DNA from: UBA2336 sp964538575
Lineage (GTDB): Bacteria; Bacteroidota; Bacteroidia; Cytophagales; Cyclobacteriaceae
Assembly: GCA_964538575.1 (NCBI GenBank)
Contig: CAZIGG010000171.1
Span: 1 to 5,605, forward strand
Length of the DNA stretch: 5,605 nt
Direction of reading: 5' to 3'
This document shows, in pieces, positions 1 to 5,084 of this stretch. The notes beneath the pieces were generated by a model, which was not told the origin of the DNA, did not search any database, and saw only the letters and a list, made by a program, of their open reading frames with translations. The position numbers were made by a program, and so were the translations under genes. How positions within the stretch are numbered: position 1 is the stretch's first letter; the number at the start of each line of letters is the position of its first letter.

Positions 1-54
1 CCAACTCCGACATCCTGCTCCTCAAAAACCGGCTCATACCTTATTATTTAAAAA

Positions 55-405
55 TTAAACGTGTGTTTTATCTTTCTTCTGAATTTCTTCAATCGCTTTG
101 ATGAATTCCGAAAGCTTGTTATCCGAATAAGCACCGTATGAATCAATGAGGGTTCCTTTTCTGCCATCGGTCGTTTCAATCAGGTATAAGATTGCATTGT
201 CGTTCGGGTCGGAATAACCTTCAAAGCGGTAGAAATTTCCGATCTTCACTTCGGAAGGTCCGTAAAACTTCGGATCGGAGGCTGATGATCCGGTAAGACC
301 TTTGCCTTCTACCTTAAAGCTTTCCGTATAGCCATCGGTCACTGCTTTATTCACGCGCTCAGAAAGCGTGGACATGGTTTCCGGGGTGTTTGTTATTGTT
401 TTCAT
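55..405 (-). CDS. Small conserved Bacteroidetes protein (family often mislabelled phosphoribosylpyrophosphate synthetase)
   Basis: A 116-residue soluble acidic/basic protein with no signal peptide or membrane segment. Its central stretch, about residues 53-92 (RFEGYSDPNDN, then LYLIETTDG, then KGTLIDSYGAYSD), matches from memory a family of roughly 90-110-residue Bacteroidetes proteins that databases commonly label phosphoribosylpyrophosphate synthetase. The protein has none of the PRPP-synthetase features (no PRPP-binding loop, about one third of the length), so that label should not be believed; the function is unknown. The start could be Met1 or Met11 (position 375): the family-like part begins near Met11 (MSTLSERVNKAVTDGY), but Met1 is preceded by AAGG and its ATG overlaps the stop of a short upstream frame. 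It is separated from the DUF892 gene behind it by a terminator, so it probably has its own promoter. No terminator is visible in the 54 bases downstream. Confidence 0.85.
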   Translation of the reverse strand: MKTITNTPETMSTLSERVNKAVTDGYTESFKVEGKGLTGSSASDPKFYGPSEVKIGNFYRFEGYSDPNDNAILYLIETTDGRKGTLIDSYGAYSDNKLSEFIKAIEEIQKKDKTHV

Positions 406-446
406 AACCTTGTTTTTTGATGTAGGTATAGAAAATCTCCTGCCAT
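402..446 (-). CDS. Possible 14-codon leader frame overlapping the next start (ATGA)
   Basis: On the minus strand an ATG at 446 opens a frame reading MAGDFLYLHQKTRL and ends in a TGA that overlaps the ATG of the 116-residue gene as ATGA. An AAGAGG lies six bases before this ATG, one of the better Shine-Dalgarno matches in the window. This would suit translational coupling or a leader peptide. It conflicts with the promoter-like motif at 431-445: if that motif is the real promoter, the transcript would begin downstream of this ATG and the frame would not be translated. So short a frame can arise by chance; treat it as a hypothesis. Confidence 0.25.
   Translation of the reverse strand: MAGDFLYLHQKTRL
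431..445 (-). promoter_or_regulatory. Candidate promoter motif TGGCAG-N5-TTTC before the 116-residue gene
   Basis: Reading the minus strand from 445, TGGCAG is followed by GAGAT and TTTC, ending about 25 bases before the ATG at 405. It has the same form as the two motifs in the divergent spacer near 4106-4123 and 4315-4333. The left half is like a sigma-54 -24 box (TGGCAC); the right half lacks the GC usual at -12. No TAnnTTTG housekeeping box is visible here. Found by eye. Confidence 0.3.
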
Positions 447-522
447 AAAAAACCTCTTAAAATCACTGGATTTGGAGTGTTACTGGGGAATATTATTCAC
501 AAAGCTGTAGATGCGAAAAATA

Positions 523-551
523 AAAAAGCTACCGGGTTACGATAGCTTTTT
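523..551 (-). terminator. Intrinsic terminator after the DUF892 gene
   Basis: A perfect 9-bp stem, AAAAAGCTA at 523-531 and TAGCTTTTT at 543-551, encloses an 11-base loop. Read on the minus strand the stem ends in TTTTTT followed by ATTTTT, a good U-tract, and it begins 26 bases after the DUF892 stop. The plus-strand side also carries five T residues, so it could work in both directions, but no plus-strand gene ends here. It separates the DUF892 gene from the 116-residue gene. Confidence 0.8.
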
Positions 552-577
552 CACGTGGTTGTGTGTTCGGCTGATTA

Positions 578-1162
578 TTATTCCTGATCACCCGTGCTTG
601 CCCACTTGTTGATCTTTTCCGATAACCGCGTTAGCTTTTCATCGGTTGCAGCTTCTTCGTCCTTACTGGCTTCCATCAGCTCTGCACATTGAACCTTGCC
701 CAGTACAGTAGCCATGGTACGAAGTGTTCCGTATGAGGAGATTTCATAATGCTCAACTTTTTGTGCCGCTGCAATCAATGCAGCATCACGGGCATGGCCT
801 GCCTCATGCTCGTCAATTGTTTCCTGCCCTTCTTCAACAAGTCCCTGCATGGCGGGACATTTTTTTCCCTGGGCCTTCATGCCTAATAATGAAAAGCACT
901 GCTCAAGCCGGGAAATCTGACCCTTAGTTTCTTTTAAATGACTTTCAAAAGCTTCTTTCAGGTCTTCGTTATACGAGGCTTTCGCCATTTTAGGGAGCGC
1001 CTTAGAAAGATGATTTTCTGCCCAATACATATCTTTCAGCATGTCTTCAAATATATCTTCCAGCGATTCTTTCGATGACTTAACAATTCTGGATGACCGT
1101 GAAGATTTCACTACGGTCTTTCGGGCAGCTTTCTTTGCCGGGGCTTTGGTTTTAGTTTTCAT
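578..1162 (-). CDS. Ferritin-like DUF892 protein (YciE/YciF type) with basic N-terminal tail
   Basis: A 194-residue protein. Residues 1-32 form a Lys/Arg/Ala/Ser tail resembling the tails of histone-H1-like proteins. From about residue 33 it follows the DUF892 (YciE/YciF, ferritin-like four-helix bundle) pattern: LEDIFEDMLKDMYWAENHLSK at 34-54, a second helix with H75 and E78, the CPAMQGLVEEG segment at 102-112, the EHYEISSYGTLR signature at 137-148, and the closing KDEEAATDEKLTRLSEKIN at 167-185. Likely metal ligands by family are E49, H75/E78, E137/H138 and E169/E170. E. coli relatives are linked to osmotic and general stress; the reaction is not established. The basic tail could bind DNA, as in some Dps proteins, but that is inference. 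There is no Shine-Dalgarno sequence; the leader is A-rich. It lies 120 bases behind the oxidoreductase gene with no clear terminator between, so read-through is possible. Confidence 0.93.
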   Translation of the reverse strand: MKTKTKAPAKKAARKTVVKSSRSSRIVKSSKESLEDIFEDMLKDMYWAENHLSKALPKMAKASYNEDLKEAFESHLKETKGQISRLEQCFSLLGMKAQGKKCPAMQGLVEEGQETIDEHEAGHARDAALIAAAQKVEHYEISSYGTLRTMATVLGKVQCAELMEASKDEEAATDEKLTRLSEKINKWASTGDQE

Positions 1163-1282
1163 AGTGTTTTGTTTCTTGTTTTGAAATAACCAATGATCAA
1201 ATCAAATACCGCTATAAAAGCTTTGTTTTAGAATTGATTTAACGGGTCGCCTGTGTATTAAAATACCCATACATTCCACGGT
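1163..1282. other. Spacer between oxidoreductase and DUF892 genes
   Basis: This 120-base AT-rich stretch holds no convincing promoter, terminator or small gene. On the minus strand a degenerate match to the shared promoter-like motif (CGGTAT, TTGAT, TTGA) lies about 40 bases before the DUF892 ATG. A 5-bp inverted repeat GTATT/AATAC sits near 1255-1266, too weak for a terminator. Co-transcription of the two flanking genes is therefore possible. Confidence 0.4.
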
Positions 1283-2485
1283 TCAGCGCTTAAACCGGAA
1301 ATACTCAAGGAACTTATTATGCCTGCCTGCCATTGCATCAGAAAGTATCTGCATTCCCATCACACTAAAGGTGATGCCGTTACCTCCAAAGGCCAGAACG
1401 AAATACGAGTTTGGATAATCGGGATGCGCCCCGATGTAGGGCAAAGCATCTTTCGTTACCCCGAATGTTCCTGCCCAGGCATAATCCGGAATGAGCTTCA
1501 GCCCTTCAAATTTCTGAGTTACTTTTTTCAAAAGCTTTTCCTGTTTTTTTTCAATGAGACGGTCGCGCCTTTCCGGATTTTTAAATTGTTCATCTTCTCC
1601 ACCCGCCAGAATCCGGTTATCATCTGTCGCGCGAACGTACAGGTAAGGGTCTTCTGTATTCCAGAACATGGCTTGCTTAAAGTGCCGGGGAATCTTGACA
1701 GGCTCGCTGACAAAAGAATACGTACTGATCAGATCAACCACTTTTTCCCTCAGCATTTCCTGGCTCTCGTAGCCTGTTGCATAGATTATTTTTTTTGCTG
1801 CGATCCTGTGATTCCCTTCAACTTCCACGCTGCACGTATTCTTGTCGTGATGAACCTTCAGCAATGCCGTGTGATCATAAACCTTAAGCCCCTGATGCTT
1901 TGACGCATACTCGAGCAGGCAATGAACAAGCTTGTAGACATCGGTGCTGGCACCCGCTTCCGATAAAATTGCACCTTCACCTTTTGCACCGTAGCTTCGC
2001 TTAAGCTGTGCTTTTGAAAGCCATCTGACGTTAAGCCCGATCCGTTTCCGATGTTCAAACTCTGTAGCGAGCCAGGCTGCATCCTTGCTGTCATTTGCTA
2101 TGAAAACGCTGTTTTTGTACTCAAACCCGCACTCCGCTTTAATTGATTTGATAATCTTCCCCAGTTTGTCAATTGCCTTAACACCTTCTAAGTAAGTATC
2201 CACCGCTGCATTCTCACCCACTTTTTCAATTAAAGAATACAACGGTTCATCAATTTCATATTGCAGTAACGATGTACTGGCGCTTGTGCTGCCAAGTGAA
2301 ACATCCCGCTTATCAATCAGGATTGTTTTATATCCTTCCTTAGAAAACTGGTACGCCAGAAGTGCGCCCGTGATGCCTCCCCCCACTACCAGCACATCGC
2401 ACGAGGCGTTGCGTTGCAGTGACGGATAGGTGTTGATCAGTCCGTTCTTTAGTAGTCCGTATGGTTCCTTCGAACGAAGCTTCAT
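1283..2485 (-). CDS. FAD-dependent oxidoreductase, DAO (glycine oxidase/D-amino-acid oxidase-like) family
   Basis: A complete 400-residue flavoprotein of usual length for the DAO family. The FAD Rossmann fold is plain: VLVVGGGITG at 31-40 (GxGxxG glycines 35, 37, 40) and acidic D58 ending the second strand (ILIDKRD), followed by STSAST at 66-71. The second FAD signature ATGYE is at 236-240. Further landmarks are YLYVRATDDNRILAGGEDEQF near 281-301 and the C-terminal FGGNGIT at 366-372, which closes the FAD site. The N-terminal EPYGLLKNGLINTYPSL is typical of a Bacteroidetes subfamily annotated only as FAD-dependent oxidoreductase. It probably oxidises an amine or amino acid with oxygen or another acceptor; the substrate cannot be told. 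It is cytosolic, with no signal peptide and no Rieske domain at the C terminus. The ATG has no Shine-Dalgarno sequence and lies just beyond the terminator of the OmpA operon. Confidence 0.92.
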   Translation of the reverse strand: MKLRSKEPYGLLKNGLINTYPSLQRNASCDVLVVGGGITGALLAYQFSKEGYKTILIDKRDVSLGSTSASTSLLQYEIDEPLYSLIEKVGENAAVDTYLEGVKAIDKLGKIIKSIKAECGFEYKNSVFIANDSKDAAWLATEFEHRKRIGLNVRWLSKAQLKRSYGAKGEGAILSEAGASTDVYKLVHCLLEYASKHQGLKVYDHTALLKVHHDKNTCSVEVEGNHRIAAKKIIYATGYESQEMLREKVVDLISTYSFVSEPVKIPRHFKQAMFWNTEDPYLYVRATDDNRILAGGEDEQFKNPERRDRLIEKKQEKLLKKVTQKFEGLKLIPDYAWAGTFGVTKDALPYIGAHPDYPNSYFVLAFGGNGITFSVMGMQILSDAMAGRHNKFLEYFRFKR

Positions 2486-2496
2486 AAGAAACTGTT

Positions 2497-2524
2497 AAAA
2501 AAGGGCTGCTCTGGTGAGCAGCCC
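2497..2524 (-). terminator. Strong intrinsic terminator after the OmpA-domain gene
   Basis: Read on the minus strand, GGGCTGCTC (2524-2516), loop ACCA, and GAGCAGCCC (2511-2503) form a perfect 9-bp GC-rich stem followed at once by TTTTTT (2502-2497). It starts about 34 bases after the OmpA stop and ends the lipoprotein/OmpA transcript. It ends only 11 bases before the ATG of the oxidoreductase, so it may also act as an attenuator in that gene's leader. Confidence 0.92.
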
Positions 2525-2558
2525 CTCTGAATGTATAGCAATATTTTCACTTAAATGC

Positions 2559-3248
2559 TTATTCGCCCAATTGACCCTTCTCGGCCGCTTTTTGCATTTT
2601 CTTGTTGGCAACAATCGCAACCTCTACCCTGCGGTTTCTGGCGCGGCCGGCTTCTGTATCATTTGTTTCGAGTGGCTGGGTTTCACCATAACCTTCCGAA
2701 TCAATACGGCCCGATTTAATGCCTTTTGTCTTGAGATAATCCTTTACAGCATCCGCCCGTTTTTCAGAAAGTTTCATATTATAAGCATCTTCACCTGAAC
2801 TATCCGTATGACCTTCAATCAGGATATCGGTATCCTCATACTTATTCAGCGTCTTCGCCAGGTCATCCAGATTTTCTTTCGTTACTGCCTGCAGCTCGTA
2901 TGAGTTAAAATTAAACTGCAACCCTGAATTAAAGGTTATCAGAATTCCTTCTCCTACACGCTCCACGGTAGCGCCCTTCAAATCGCGCTGAAGCTCTTCA
3001 GCCTGTTTATCCATCTGCCGGCCAATCACTGCTCCGGTCGCTCCACCCACGGTAGCGCCAATGATAGCACCCACTACGGTATTGCCTGATTTATGACCGA
3101 TTGCTCCGCCAATTGCTGCACCGGCTCCGGCTCCGATGGCACCGCCCTTGGTAGTGTTCGAAGCATTACATCCGAATAACAATTGAAATGCAATAACCGT
3201 CAACAACATTAAACCCGCTGTAATAAAGGAAACTATCTTGTTTTTCAT
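2559..3248 (-). CDS. OmpA-family lipoprotein with N-terminal glycine zipper
   Basis: A 229-residue envelope protein. A signal peptide with a hydrophobic core (about 5-25) leads to a lipobox-like LLFGC with Cys27 as the expected lipidated residue. Residues 35-76 are a glycine zipper (GGAIGAGAGAAIGGAIG, then GNTVVGAIIGATVGGATGAVIG) that can insert in or pack against a membrane. A short linker with QMDKQAEELQRDL follows, then an OmpA C-terminal domain at about 100-213 with EGHTDSSG at 145-152, NMKLSEKRADAVKDYL at 157-172 and RARNRRVEVAI at 202-212. D149 and R164 have the spacing of the Asp/Arg pair that holds meso-diaminopimelate in OmpA proteins, so it likely links the outer membrane to peptidoglycan. 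There is no beta-barrel. It follows the coiled-coil lipoprotein gene with only three bases between stop and ATG, so the two are almost surely one transcript, ended by the terminator at 2497-2524. Confidence 0.93.
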   Translation of the reverse strand: MKNKIVSFITAGLMLLTVIAFQLLFGCNASNTTKGGAIGAGAGAAIGGAIGHKSGNTVVGAIIGATVGGATGAVIGRQMDKQAEELQRDLKGATVERVGEGILITFNSGLQFNFNSYELQAVTKENLDDLAKTLNKYEDTDILIEGHTDSSGEDAYNMKLSEKRADAVKDYLKTKGIKSGRIDSEGYGETQPLETNDTEAGRARNRRVEVAIVANKKMQKAAEKGQLGE

Positions 3249-3251
3249 ACA

Positions 3252-3674
3252 CTATTTATTATTATCAAATACGACTTTTAATCGTTCACCCAGCCGCGCC
3301 ATTTCAACTTTAACATCGCTGGCTGTATTTTTTGCATTTTGCTGGATATCATCCCAGGTGTTATCGGATGACGATTCAATGGCATCCAGCGCTTGTTCAA
3401 CTTTCACACGCTGATCGGTCAGGTTATTCCGTAACTCCTCCACGTCTGCGCGACCTTTTTTTGCCGCTGTTTCCAGCTTTTTGGAAAGCTTATCCAGGTC
3501 GTTGTTTATATTATCACGAAGTTCACGAAGCTCTTTTGTTACATCTTCTTTCTCCTTCCGGATATCGCGCTGCACCTTTTCTTGTGCTTCCTCAGCTTTT
3601 TTCTCAGCTGAAGGTGAACATTGATAAAATCCTGCTGCGCTGATGGCCAGGGCTATAATGAATATCTTTTTCAT
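3252..3674 (-). CDS. Small coiled-coil lipoprotein, probable stress-response envelope protein
   Basis: A 140-residue exported protein. Residues 1-18 form a signal peptide (KKIFIIALAISAAG core); Cys19 follows FYQ, a loose lipobox, then SPS, so lipid attachment is likely but not certain. The rest is almost all charged helix: residues 23-95 give strong coiled-coil heptads (EDVTKELRELRDNINNDLDKL region), then a second helical part with W107 and a tail at 120-136 (DVKVEMARLGERLKVV). It recalls the sll1863-type stress-response lipoproteins found in Bacteroidetes, from memory and not checked. It sits three bases ahead of the OmpA-domain gene, suggesting that both work in the periplasm or at the outer membrane. 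No terminator separates it from the YtxH gene 105 bases upstream, which may be co-transcribed. Confidence 0.88.
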   Translation of the reverse strand: MKKIFIIALAISAAGFYQCSPSAEKKAEEAQEKVQRDIRKEKEDVTKELRELRDNINNDLDKLSKKLETAAKKGRADVEELRNNLTDQRVKVEQALDAIESSSDNTWDDIQQNAKNTASDVKVEMARLGERLKVVFDNNK

Positions 3675-3711
3675 AGTTGGTTATTTTATAATGGGTACAG
3701 GATTTCTGCGG

Positions 3712-3728
3712 CCGGACAATACATCCGG
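3712..3728. repeat. Small hairpin/repeat CCGGA-N7-TCCGG in the leader of the lipoprotein gene
   Basis: CCGGA (3712-3716) and TCCGG (3724-3728) form a 5-bp GC-rich inverted repeat with a seven-base loop, and CCGGAC also recurs directly at 3712 and 3725. It lies about 40 bases before the lipoprotein ATG and could be an operator half-site pair or a leader hairpin. On the minus strand TGGTCC-GGATG-TATT overlaps it, a weak match to the shared promoter-like motif. Too short to be firm. Confidence 0.3.
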
Positions 3729-3779
3729 ACCACATCCCTCCCCTGACTGATTTAACTGATTGAAATGTCCAGCTAGTTG

Positions 3780-4040
3780 TTAAACTTTAACACGTTCACT
3801 TGCGTGATTGATTGTTTCTTTGCCTTGCTTGGCGAGCTTGTCAATTTTAGAATTGAACTGTGCCCGCAGGGCATCCAATGAATCCTCTACTGAACTCAAT
3901 AACTCGTCTTTAAGCTTGCTTGAGCCTTTAATTATTCTTTTCCGTGTTTGCACACCGCTTGAGGGTGCAAGCAGAATTCCGGCAGCTACACCAAGCGCAG
4001 CTCCTGCCAGCAATCCACCGATTAAACTTTTTGCGTTCAT
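3780..4040 (-). CDS. YtxH-domain small membrane-anchored protein
   Basis: An 86-residue protein beginning MNAKSLIGGLLAGAALG. Residues 5-25 are a glycine/alanine-rich hydrophobic segment, followed by LLAPSSGVQTRKRI at 23-36, the YtxH signature (APxSGxxTRkxi), and then a charged amphipathic helix at about 40-85. YtxH proteins are small stress-linked proteins, named from Bacillus; their biochemical role is unknown. The frame stays open upstream to an ATG at 4076, but the added 12 residues are not family-like and lack a ribosome site, so the ATG at 4040 is preferred. The gene diverges from the DUF2267 gene and leads, with no visible terminator, toward the coiled-coil lipoprotein and OmpA genes, so it may head a three-gene envelope operon. 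Confidence 0.9.
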   Translation of the reverse strand: MNAKSLIGGLLAGAALGVAAGILLAPSSGVQTRKRIIKGSSKLKDELLSSVEDSLDALRAQFNSKIDKLAKQGKETINHASERVKV

Positions 4041-4104
4041 AACTTTATTGTTTAAGTGATTTAGTTTTATCCGCATGTCTGCGGGTCTTTTGGCAGTTCT
4101 TAAA

Positions 4105-4123
4105 GAAAACTATGTGCCAGTTG
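4105..4123 (-). promoter_or_regulatory. Candidate promoter motif before the YtxH gene
   Basis: The minus strand reads CAACTGGCACATAGTTTTC from 4123 to 4105. TGGCAC is a perfect sigma-54 -24 hexamer and the five-base spacing is right, but the -12 element is TTTC, not TTGC. It lies about 65 bases before the ATG at 4040, leaving room for a leader with the CCGCA/TGCGG hairpin. Its twin faces it at 4315-4333. Confidence 0.4.
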
Positions 4124-4148
4124 CGCTATGCGCGGCATCCGGGCGGAG

Positions 4149-4165
4149 TTTCAAACGATTTGAAA
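4149..4165. promoter_or_regulatory. Perfect inverted repeat TTTCAAA-CGA-TTTGAAA, candidate operator
   Basis: Two 7-base arms, exact reverse complements, flank a CGA spacer, giving a 17-bp dyad of the size bound by dimeric regulators. It lies 26 bases upstream of the YtxH-side motif and about 150 bases upstream of the DUF2267-side motif, so one bound protein could serve both promoters. No regulator gene is present in the window to pair with it. Confidence 0.45.
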
Positions 4166-4229
4166 GCCGGAACACAAACTTTTTCGGCATATAAGCCTTT
4201 CGGAAAGATTTAAATGCCTTTAAAGTTCT

Positions 4230-4266
4230 TGTAGAATTGTTACGTATTCGGGGAGAACATTCTACA
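4230..4266. repeat. Spaced inverted repeat TGTAGAAT ... ATTCTACA
   Basis: Eight-base exact arms at 4230-4237 and 4259-4266 are separated by 21 bases. A second pair, GTTCT (4225-4229) and AGAAC (4254-4258), sits directly before each arm and is also complementary, but the two pairings cannot nest in one hairpin. As DNA this may be a two-site operator; as RNA it could give alternative structures. No function is assigned. Confidence 0.35.
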
Positions 4267-4314
4267 TCCATCCAGCCGGTAAACATCAAAAAATGAATTA
4301 AAAACAAAGCAATT

Positions 4315-4333
4315 CAACTGGTACGAAGATTTA
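4315..4333 (+). promoter_or_regulatory. Candidate promoter motif before the DUF2267 gene
   Basis: The plus strand reads CAACTGGTACGAAGATTTA, ending 28 bases before the ATG at 4362. It matches the YtxH-side motif at the first seven bases and at AC, AG and TTT after that. TGGTAC differs by one base from the sigma-54 -24 hexamer; the -12 side (TTTA) is poor. The position suits a promoter with a short leader. Confidence 0.4.
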
Positions 4334-4361
4334 TACAGATCGTGTAAACAACTAAACTTAT

Positions 4362-4814
4362 ATGACAGCCTCAGTCAAACTTGTAACACCGGAGGAACAG
4401 GCAGTGCGTTTTTTCAGGGAGGTAAAAAACGAGCTTGGCATTAACTCTACTCAAAAGATCGTAACCGTTGTGCGGTGCGTGCTTTCGCAATTACGGAAAT
4501 CCCTGACGCATGATCAGGCTTCGCAATTGATCCGAAAAATGCCGGACGTTTTTCAGCTTTTGCTTATCAGCGGATGGAAATATGACGAAAAAGAGGCGTC
4601 TGTTAAACATCTCGATGAGCTTGCCGATAATGTTTACAAGCAGACTCTATTGAGCGAAAAAAGACTGTTTTCAACAGAAATTGAAGCGCTTAACACGGTT
4701 CTGTTAGTGATCAAGAAATTAGATAAATTCTTTGGTCTGCTGGGGTTTAACGTACTGCGTTATACCATTACCGAAGAAATAAAACAAGCAGCTGCCATGG
4801 AGGATGCTGCATAA
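4362..4814 (+). CDS. DUF2267-domain protein
   Basis: A 150-residue soluble protein of the usual DUF2267 length. The first repeat is clear: VLSQLRKSLTHDQASQLIRK at 40-59, then MPDVFQLLLISGW at 60-72, matching the family pattern vLraLrdrLtxdqAxqLxxqLPxxlrxxxfxgW. The second half (about 103-145, STEIEALNTVLLVIKKLDKFFG) is helical but lacks the second copy of the LR...L...A..LP pattern, so it has diverged. The family's role is unknown; its genes often lie among stress-induced small-protein genes. There is no Shine-Dalgarno sequence before the ATG. Its stop lies 43 bases before the DUF1328 gene, with no terminator, so these two are probably one operon. No membrane segment or signal peptide is seen. 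Confidence 0.88.
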   Translation: MTASVKLVTPEEQAVRFFREVKNELGINSTQKIVTVVRCVLSQLRKSLTHDQASQLIRKMPDVFQLLLISGWKYDEKEASVKHLDELADNVYKQTLLSEKRLFSTEIEALNTVLLVIKKLDKFFGLLGFNVLRYTITEEIKQAAAMEDAA

Positions 4815-4857
4815 AAAAATCTTCCAGAATATATTTTATAAACTAAAACTCACAATT

Positions 4858-5028
4858 ATGTTACGCTGGGCAGTTATATTTTTCGTTATCGCCATTGTGG
4901 CGGCTATACTTGGGTTTGGCGGCATTGCCGAAGGCGCTGCGTCAATCGCACAGGTATTATTCTTCATTTTCATTGTACTCTTTTTACTGGCTTTGATTTT
5001 CGGAGCGACACTCTTCAAAAAAAGATAA
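4858..5028 (+). CDS. DUF1328 small membrane protein (YtjA type)
   Basis: A 56-residue protein, MLRWAVIFFVIAIVAAILGF onward, with two hydrophobic segments at about 4-20 and 31-51 joined by GGIAEGAASIAQ, and a basic tail FKKR. This is the complete DUF1328 pattern (MLrWAl.Fli.AliaallGFgGiAggaa.iAkilF). It is an inner-membrane protein of unknown function, common in stress-related clusters. The frame is open back to an ATG at 4804 inside the end of the DUF2267 gene; those 18 extra residues are not in the family, and the MLRW start is conserved, so 4858 is chosen. A weak A-rich leader precedes it. Confidence 0.93.
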   Translation: MLRWAVIFFVIAIVAAILGFGGIAEGAASIAQVLFFIFIVLFLLALIFGATLFKKR

Positions 5029-5058
5029 GCAGCGTGCCTTAAAAAGGTGATCAGGTAT

Positions 5059-5084
5059 GAAGGGCACTGGCGTTAGTGTCCTTC
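5059..5084 (+). other. Stem-loop between DUF1328 and PA2169-family genes
   Basis: GAAGGGCACT (5059-5068) pairs with AGTGTCCTTC (5075-5084) through ten base pairs, one of them G-T, around the loop GGCGTT. No U-tract follows directly (the next bases are CTTCTATCGC; the TTTTTT at 5105-5110 is 20 bases on), so it is a weak terminator at best. It may trim or stabilise the DUF2267-DUF1328 mRNA end, or lower expression of the next gene. Confidence 0.5.

Larger units (their letters stand above)
4041..4361. promoter_or_regulatory. 321-bp divergent intergenic regulatory region
   Basis: This is the only long non-coding stretch. It separates the minus-strand YtxH gene from the plus-strand DUF2267 gene and must hold both promoters. 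It contains a leader hairpin (CCGCA/TGCGG, 4071-4084), two facing copies of a CAACTGGYACnnAGWTTT motif (minus 4106-4123, plus 4315-4332), a perfect 17-bp inverted repeat (4149-4165), a small GCGC-TAT-GCGC palindrome (4123-4133) and a spaced inverted repeat TGTAGAAT/ATTCTACA (4230-4266). No TAnnTTTG box is seen on either strand. A 65-codon minus-strand frame at 4110-4307 has no family resemblance and is not called as a gene. Confidence 0.7.

Noticed and set aside
1..54. Possible gene ends at the left edge: a minus-strand start at 37 (MSRFLRSRMSEL, with AAGG just before it and a further ATG at 13 after AGGAG), or the end of a plus-strand frame running 3-101.
   Set aside because: At most a dozen or so residues are visible outside the 116-residue gene and none is recognisable. 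All plus-strand frames are open at the edge, so neither strand can be chosen; neighbouring sequence would settle it.
488..498. 11-bp dyad GAATA-T-TATTC in the region upstream of the 116-residue gene.
   Set aside because: Short and AT-only apart from its ends; expected by chance in AT-rich spacer.
724..927. Plus-strand frame of 67 codons.
   Set aside because: Lies antisense within the DUF892 gene, composition-driven, no family resemblance.
1319..1903. Plus-strand frame of 194 codons.
   Set aside because: Antisense to the oxidoreductase, whose FAD motifs are unmistakable; the plus-strand product is Cys/His/Phe-rich and looks like a shadow frame.
4123..4133. GCGC-TAT-GCGC palindrome.
   Set aside because: Only four paired bases per arm; too short to assign as operator or hairpin.
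4110..4307. Minus-strand frame of 65 codons in the divergent spacer.
   Set aside because: No ribosome site or family pattern, and it spans the inverted repeats and one promoter-like motif, which fits a regulatory region better.
4804..4857. In-frame upstream start for the DUF1328 protein (18 extra residues), with GGAGG directly against the ATG.
   Set aside because: No spacing between GGAGG and ATG, and the family starts with MLRWA.
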